From Candidatus Margulisiibacteriota bacterium (GTDB lineage Bacteria > Margulisbacteria > Marinamargulisbacteria > DT-59): 6,726 nt of DNA. The notes under the pieces are model-generated. The model had not been told where the DNA came from. It made no database searches and saw only the letters and a program-made list of their open reading frames with translations. Both the position numbers and the translations under genes were made by a program. The DNA lies in assembly GCA_013215865.1 (NCBI GenBank), contig JABSQL010000397.1:1-6726 (forward strand), given 5' to 3'. The stretch's first letter is position 1, and every line of letters starts with the position of its first letter. Of the stretch, positions 1-5,800 are shown one piece after another.

Positions 1-2757
1 AATAGATTCAAGCTCTTTGTTTGCTTGAAATGCAATATTATTCGCCGTGGCTATTTCCTGAGCAAAATTTTTGATCGCGCCAATTTCTTCTTGATGAAAT
101 TGATTCATGCGGCTAATGAGACCACTGTAAAATCGTGTGGCAGATTGATAGTTTGATAGTTGCCTGCCGGAAATGAGGTTTGCAGCCGTACTGTAAACAG
201 AGGCCATGATCTCTGTATACATCACCCCTACCTTGATGCCCCCATACTCACTCCCGATCAAATGGGGAATAGCGATTCTTTCTAGCCGTTTTTTGGCAGC
301 AGTAAATAACAGATGGTCCACTCCCTTGGCTCTATTTCTGTCATTACTTAAATCAATCATCCATTTAAAACCTCTTGTCACGTGATCACCTGTTGATACA
401 AGCGGTGAGAAATAAAGAAATGTCGCTACTTCTCGCTCGGTTTGTGCGCTATTAATCATTTTAATATGGAGATCATGACCTTTGTAGTCAGAGTCTAAAA
501 ATTGCTGTCGCCTTTTGAGATAGAGTTTTTTATCATATCGATCTTCCTCAACTCTGGATTTTGGATCATTTTTAACCCGAGACCCCGAATACGGGTTTGC
601 ATGATAATCCACTAAACCCACAATGGAATTACTAAACACATTCACAAGGCCTGATTCAACCCCAAACAAGTACATCATCATCCCTGTGACGGGTAGCATG
701 AGATTGGAAACAATCACGTTATAGAGTGCCCGAATTCTTGTGCCAGATACTTGGGCATTCCAGTTCATGGCCTCTTTCGATTGGGATACATCAAAATGGA
801 GATACTCTAATCCAAAATTGAAAAATTGAAACTGTGCTTCAAGAAGCTGTTCGGTGCCTGGAAGATTTGATGAGGGGCTCCCACCAATAACTGCTGCGGC
901 TGTATTGATAACATCTGCTTGAATTTTAAGGATCAGAAACACCACACGCATGCTTTCTTGGACCATACGTATCTTATCTTTAACTTGGGCATAGTACGCC
1001 GCATCCATCGCCACTCTTCCGGCACCAATGTTAATGAGCATGACATCTAATTGATAGACTTCTGCTGCAAATTGTTTCTGGGCAATATTTCCTTGGACAA
1101 GAATTTTTTGGGTAGGATTCAATTGATTAAAAGGAACCCCAAACCACTCTTCACTCACACGGTTCTGTTCTCCTGTATGAATAAATTCTCTCAATAAAAC
1201 TTTTTCTTCTTCAGACAGTTCCGCAAAGGGTTTTTCAAAATTTTCTTGGCTTTGATTATTGAGTTCTTCTAGGTTCATATCGTAAAATATCCGCAAAAAT
1301 TGATCCTCAGATAGTGTCAAATTTTCTTTTTGAAGCTGCTGAATATCCTGTTCAAGTTTATAATTCCAGCCGGCTTCTACAGCACTGATTACGGTTGTTA
1401 TAGCAATGAGTACTGCTGCTATAAGGTATGTGCCCATAAAAAAACCATACACAGCTGCGCCGGCTGCCATTAAGCCAATAACATTTTCCATAAAAGAAAG
1501 CATCCGTTTGAACGTGTCATTTAATTTTATGAAACTAATCCGATGATTATTGGCTTCATTCCACATCTGAACCATCATTTTTGAATAGGACGCAATCGAT
1601 TGAATTTGTGTAGATAAAACCCCATATTGGGCTTCTAAATGGGATAACTGATTATCAATTAATTGACTCGAATGTACTTTGATATTTCCTGAAAGCTGCT
1701 GTGCAACACTTTCATATACCTTGACTCTAACACTCGTAGTGAGCAAAAATTGACGCCTCATATTCTGCATATCAATCATGGCTTTATTCGCATCAATGAT
1801 GATCTCAGTATTGAGCCTAACATACCCACTTTCTTCTTCGCCATCTCCCTTGACATGTTGTGAGAGTATTAAGCCTGAATGACCGGTATATTCCCCCTCT
1901 TTATCCAGCTCCCAAGACCAAGAGGTCCACGCGCTACCATCCATCTCGAAAAAGTCTGCATTTTCATCTTTAATCTTATCAAATGTATCTTCAAGGTCTG
2001 GAAATAAACTGAGGTTAAAACCCAGTCTCTGAATATAAATCTGTGCCCTTTGGAAGCCGCTTCTATGACGGCCCAATACATTGTAATAGAAATAATAAGA
2101 TTCTAGAGCCAATTTTTCTTCTCTTCGGATGGTGCTTTCGTTGGCAAAAAAGTAATCAATAAATTTGTCTCCCAAAGAGTTATATTCATCAATAATGTTA
2201 TTCATTTTTTCACTGAGAATCGCCAGATTATAGTTTTGAATCGCAGAGATAAATAGATTCATCAGGTAATTGAGAACTTCATTTATAGAAGATATTCCTT
2301 CCGATACGCCTTTATAGGACTTTGATCCACTGCTGGGGCTGTTACTATCACTTTCGGATATGATATTCCCTGCGGTTTCATATACAGACACAATAACCAA
2401 CAGGGCATCAAAATAAGACATAAATATCTGGGCGTATTGCATGAGGTTAAACAAATCTTCTAATAACGCTTGGGTATCAATAATGGCATACCCTTTTTGA
2501 TCGTATTCAATAAAATAAGCACTCTCTTCAATGTTGTCAGGATTTACATTTCCCATGAACGCATAGAATTCAGACTCCCATTTACTTCCATACGTATAAG
2601 AGGCCTCTACAAAAACATGTACAGATGGTGAGTCTGTAGATGAGGCTGAGATTGTCACCGTATCTTTATTGTTATTTGAACTCGGGCTAGCCGCTTTTGG
2701 CGTAGGGTTTGGGGTAGCCACCCCATGGGGAATTGATGGTCTGACAGCGGTACTCAC
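1..2757 (-). CDS. Large cysteine-free helical protein with a bilobed hydrophobic hairpin; putative secreted translocator/effector (3' end off the left edge)
   Basis: I do not recognise the family. The frame is open for 919 codons from the chosen start to position 1, with no stop, so the C-terminus is missing. I chose GTG at 2757 because GGAGGA lies 9 bases upstream. The first in-frame ATG is residue 68 (2556) and has no ribosome site. Residues 1-46 are rich in Ser, Thr, Asn and Pro and look disordered, like type III secretion N-termini. Residues 96-260 and 310-420 look helical. Residues 423-464 form a strongly hydrophobic hairpin with spaced glycines (428, 433, 438, 442). Residues 465-485 look like a short coiled coil. 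Residues 600-626 and 677-717 are hydrophobic or amphipathic. Residues 724-760 are highly charged. There is no cysteine in the visible protein. Residues 276-282 hold three tryptophans. A motif SVYxTAxNxIS occurs at 124-134 and 853-863. The architecture suggests a pore-forming translocator or Inc-like effector. That is inference; a large structural or phage protein is not excluded. Confidence 0.82.
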   Translation of the reverse strand, partial: MSTAVRPSIPHGVATPNPTPKAASPSSNNNKDTVTISASSTDSPSVHVFVEASYTYGSKWESEFYAFMGNVNPDNIEESAYFIEYDQKGYAIIDTQALLEDLFNLMQYAQIFMSYFDALLVIVSVYETAGNIISESDSNSPSSGSKSYKGVSEGISSINEVLNYLMNLFISAIQNYNLAILSEKMNNIIDEYNSLGDKFIDYFFANESTIRREEKLALESYYFYYNVLGRHRSGFQRAQIYIQRLGFNLSLFPDLEDTFDKIKDENADFFEMDGSAWTSWSWELDKEGEYTGHSGLILSQHVKGDGEEESGYVRLNTEIIIDANKAMIDMQNMRRQFLLTTSVRVKVYESVAQQLSGNIKVHSSQLIDNQLSHLEAQYGVLSTQIQSIASYSKMMVQMWNEANNHRISFIKLNDTFKRMLSFMENVIGLMAAGAAVYGFFMGTYLIAAVLIAITTVISAVEAGWNYKLEQDIQQLQKENLTLSEDQFLRIFYDMNLEELNNQSQENFEKPFAELSEEEKVLLREFIHTGEQNRVSEEWFGVPFNQLNPTQKILVQGNIAQKQFAAEVYQLDVMLINIGAGRVAMDAAYYAQVKDKIRMVQESMRVVFLILKIQADVINTAAAVIGGSPSSNLPGTEQLLEAQFQFFNFGLEYLHFDVSQSKEAMNWNAQVSGTRIRALYNVIVSNLMLPVTGMMMYLFGVESGLVNVFSNSIVGLVDYHANPYSGSRVKNDPKSRVEEDRYDKKLYLKRRQQFLDSDYKGHDLHIKMINSAQTEREVATFLYFSPLVSTGDHVTRGFKWMIDLSNDRNRAKGVDHLLFTAAKKRLERIAIPHLIGSEYGGIKVGVMYTEIMASVYSTAANLISGRQLSNYQSATRFYSGLISRMNQFHQEEIGAIKNFAQEIATANNIAFQANKELESI
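1366..1491 (-). other. Encoded bilobed hydrophobic hairpin (residues 423-464)
   Basis: This stretch encodes about 40 uncharged, mostly hydrophobic residues as two lobes, roughly 426-442 and 445-460, with a minimal turn at Thr-Tyr (443-444). Glu424 and Glu461 bracket it. Glycines at 428, 433, 438 and 442 are spaced as in packed transmembrane helices. It is flanked by charged helical regions. Chlamydial Inc proteins carry such a bilobed segment with a short loop; type III translocators usually have a longer loop between their two segments. Confidence 0.65.
2620..2757 (-). other. Encoded disordered N-terminal tail (residues 1-46), secretion-signal-like
   Basis: The first 46 residues contain many Ser, Thr, Pro, Ala and Asn, three consecutive Asn at 28-30, few bulky hydrophobics and no Sec-type hydrophobic core. 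Type III secreted proteins typically begin with a flexible Ser/Thr-rich segment of this kind. The property is suggestive and not diagnostic. Confidence 0.45.
2710..2725 (-). other. GC-rich hairpin in the first codons of the hairpin protein gene
   Basis: The mRNA strand reads TGGGGT-GGCT-ACCCCA, a perfect 6-bp stem with a 4-base loop, beginning about 32 bases after the GTG. The adjoining CCCCATGGGG (2721-2730) is a perfect palindrome sharing bases with it, so alternative pairings are possible. It lies within codons 11-16. It may affect early translation, or it may only reflect the local Pro/Gly/Val codons. Confidence 0.4.
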
Positions 2758-2766
2758 AGTGAAGGC

Positions 2767-2772
2767 TCCTCC
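2767..2772 (-). promoter_or_regulatory. Shine-Dalgarno GGAGGA deciding the GTG start
   Basis: The minus strand reads GGAGGA, then nine bases, then GTG. This is a near-perfect complement of the 16S rRNA tail at workable spacing. It decides between the GTG at 2757 and the first ATG 67 codons further in, which has nothing similar upstream. The only cysteine codon in the open frame lies just upstream of this GTG, which agrees with the start choice because the rest of the protein has none. Confidence 0.75.
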
Positions 2773-2819
2773 ACATATAGGGACTTTGGAATTTTGCCCC
2801 CGTATCCCGCTGCCTTCTA

Positions 2820-2839
2820 TAACGGATAGAATACCGTTA
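2820..2839. repeat. Inverted repeat TAACGG-8-CCGTTA in the spacer
   Basis: Two perfect 6-base arms, TAACGG and CCGTTA, flank an 8-base AT-rich centre (ATAGAATA on the plus strand). It lies between the two genes, about 63 bases upstream of the GTG. It could be an operator half-site pair or a weak RNA hairpin. It lacks the GC-rich stem and T-tract of a terminator. A repeat this short can arise by chance. Confidence 0.35.
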
Positions 2840-2872
2840 ATGATGTATTGATTATCTGTGGTGAGTTTGGAT

Positions 2873-5800
2873 TTAGCCTTCTAGTGCGAAGTTGGTATCT
2901 CCTGTACTGGTACCAGGTTCTTCTTGTGAGTATATATCTATCTTGGCTTTTTCAGCAAAGTCTTCCACTTTTTCCATAGTACCTACAATTTCCACAAGCT
3001 GATCACAATAATTTTCAAAATCTGGGTTCTCATCAAAACCCTCAACAGCCGATTTCCATGAGCGTCTCAAAGAATCACGATCTGTATCTTCTGCTTTTCC
3101 ATCTTCTGTTTTTCCATCTAGCACATTGTGTATTTTGTCTATCACACCCTGAGCATAAGGTGGTACTACTTCAGTAAGAGGCGCGGCACTGTCATCTTGC
3201 GTTGATGGTATTGGGGGTGCATCTGGTTCACTCCTCTTAGCTTCTTTTTCATCATCAGGTAGCATGTCTGGAGTGTGAAGACTTGTTGAACCTGGTAGGT
3301 GAGAGCTATCAGCATCTAGGCCCATGGTTGGTACAGAAGCAACAGCACCGCCAGTACCTTTTAGTCGCTTTTTTCTCGCAATATTAGCAGCTTTAATAGA
3401 CCTTAGGAAGACAGCAGCAGAGCCTTTGAATTTGGTTATATTTTGGCTTCGATATTCTTTATGTCTAAGATTGAACAAGAGACCCTTTTGTTGATCATTT
3501 AACACATAACTATCATGAGGCGTCCGCAACCACTGGCGGTCACCCATTTCCATAAATACAGCCCAAAAGACTTTGGGGGTTTTATCGTGTACACGATACA
3601 AAAGATCCATTTTGAATGCAGCATTGGCACCATGTTTGTTGCCCGGTAATTCGATACTTTTGAAGTACATTTTCTGCATCAAACCACAATAGAATTCAAG
3701 ATTAGTATGGCTACGTTTTGCAGTACTCAACTTTTCCTTAGCATCGTCCAGGGCGCCAGAAGCTTTGGTTTTTGCCTCTTCAGCTTCTTGTAGTGGGGGT
3801 TTTGTTTTTGGCTCACCCGGTGTTTTACCATCTGGGGCCTCTGACTCAGCGACTGGGGCAGGATCGATAACAGAACCGGATCTAGTTGCTACAGTATCAG
3901 AATCAGAATCATCAAATTCGGCTGCGCTAACAGGAGGTTGCCTATCATCCTTTCCATCAGCTCGCTCTGGCGCATCCCGAAGGTCGTTGAATTCCTGTTC
4001 TTTTTGTTCAAGCACCTCCGCTTTATCTCTGACATCTGCCTCTAATTGTGCAATAGATTCCTCTGGAAATGCACCCAAAATACCTTGTATTTTATTGCAA
4101 TAAATATCCGCAACCATTTGTAAATAGTTTTTACGTCGTATTTTCAATATCGCCCTTCGCGATCTCATTATGCCCCATGTATTGGGACTTCTGCTCATTT
4201 TCGAGTACACCAAAGGCATCATAATATCATGAAGGTCCATGAAAAGATTTGTCCGATTCTTTGCTATTCCATCAATATCGCCCAGATCCATTACCAACTT
4301 ATGAAACTTCTGAGGTGAAATAGCAGAAAGTTCATGCATATAGAGTGATGTAATTCCTTGAACAGCTGCTAATTCTAGCATCCCATTGAGATCATCTGTA
4401 CGTGCTTTATTAATTTTGATTCTATTATGTAATAAATTTCGAAGGTCCTTATCCTGAAGGGCCCATAAAACCAAACGGTCAATGTTATCCTGATTGAAGT
4501 TCCCCAAAAATGAAGCCATATTTTCAGGACTATGCTTTAACAACGCAACCATCAGCGATAGATCTCGTTCGCCAATCAAGAACAAAACCCTTGGTTTAAA
4601 TTGGTTATCAATGGCGCTAAATGCATCTATTTTGGCTTGGAGATCTCCCGCCCCTAGAATACTTTTGAATTCATCCCACGCCATGATGTCTGTATAGGCT
4701 GTTTTGATTTCTGCTTTAAGATCTTGATGTGCCAACATTGCTTTAGCACCCGCTTCATTTTCAGCCTTCAATCTTATTAAGACTTTTGCCTTTTCCTCTG
4801 GAGTTAACTGATCATCAATATTCAGAAGAGTTACAGCAGCCTCTACAACATCTGGATCAATATTCCCCTTGTCATCTTTGAGTATTAATATATCTTTCAG
4901 TGAATCCGCCAATTCAATTATTTTTACTTCTTGGTTTGGATCTAGACTGTCTGTCTTGATATCTAAGTCGGCCTGAATGTCATTTATCGAGATCTTTAAC
5001 AAATGAATAAGAATCCTGGCATTGCTCAAATCCCGTTTAAGCGTATCAGACCCCTTTTGTATTGATTTATATGACTCTAGTTCATGTTCAAAATCTGAAC
5101 TCTTAAGATATGTTACCAAACTGTCCTTCTCTCCTGGTTCCATAACATCTACGGCTTTTTTAGGATATCTCATTTTTGCCACGGCCATGAACAAGAGAAA
5201 GTTTCTTGAAGGGGTTTGCATTTGCCTTGGGGCTGTTGAAACAGGGTTTGCATCGATCATTACAACTGCATCTTCTTCTACTGCAGCAGGAGCATCTTCT
5301 TTCATCTCAGAGGGGTCAGCATGACTTACAGGGACTTTTCTAGATCCTGAACTAGAAGCAGGTGAAACCAGTGACTTCACCCACAAATTGTTCGCTGCAG
5401 CACTTTGCTTGGCCCTCACCTTCTTATGGGTTGTTCTCCCTAGATGAAATAGCCTCTTTCCTGCGTGTAACGGGATACCAACGACCCCCCATTTACTCGC
5501 GGTTTCCTTCCACTTGGGCTGATTCTCCGGCCGGTGATCGTTGGGCATTTGACCAAAGGCATCATCAAACATTTGGCCCACTTTGACAACCATATTATCA
5601 TCGTCCATCGGTTCTCCCCGTCCAGACTCTATCCATTTAGCCATGACGGCTTCCATCCTAGGATCTATAGCAGTTTCACCCCTACCAAATTTTTTATATC
5701 GGGTACGCCACCGATTTTCAAATCCGGATAAAACCCTTGCGGCTTTTCCGCGTCCTATGCCAACCAATGCCTGTAAGTCGTCATAAACACCCACGGCGTC

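Larger units (their letters stand above)
2758..2872 (-). other. Intergenic spacer upstream of the hairpin protein gene
   Basis: These 115 bases separate the upstream stop from the downstream GTG. On the minus strand they carry a small dyad and, at the 3' end, a strong ribosome-binding site. There is no stem followed by a T-run, so I see no intrinsic terminator, and read-through from the upstream gene is plausible. I could not assign a convincing -35/-10 pair. The downstream gene's frame stays open through the whole spacer back to a TAG at 2881-2883, so a longer N-terminus or a frame disruption cannot be fully excluded. Confidence 0.6.

Noticed and set aside
1869..2081. Short minus-strand open frame of 70 codons
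   Set aside because: It is out of frame inside the longer minus-strand coding region, which is open across the whole left part of the window.
1..2757. Assignment to a specific family such as chlamydial CopB translocators or DUF582 effectors
   Set aside because: The architecture is compatible, but I could not identify diagnostic residues and the C-terminus is missing. An HHpred or profile search would decide.
2669..2851. Plus-strand open frame of 60 codons
   Set aside because: It is antisense to the start region of the hairpin protein gene and the spacer, with no supporting signal.
2758..2872. Promoter or intrinsic terminator in the spacer
   Set aside because: TATTCT and TTATAG resemble -10 boxes, but no -35-like hexamer sits 16-18 bases upstream of either. 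The dyad has no T-tract.
2876..2935. C-terminal Dot/Icm (type IV) secretion signal on the upstream protein
   Set aside because: The last 20 residues include a Glu pair and small polar residues, but the Glu content is too low for a clear E-block. Nothing else ties the window to a type IV system.
3765..4103. Plus-strand Ser-rich open frame of 112 codons
   Set aside because: It lies antisense to the acidic linker and coiled-coil codons of the large minus-strand gene. Its Ser/Ala bias is what the complement of those codons gives, and no ribosome site was evident.
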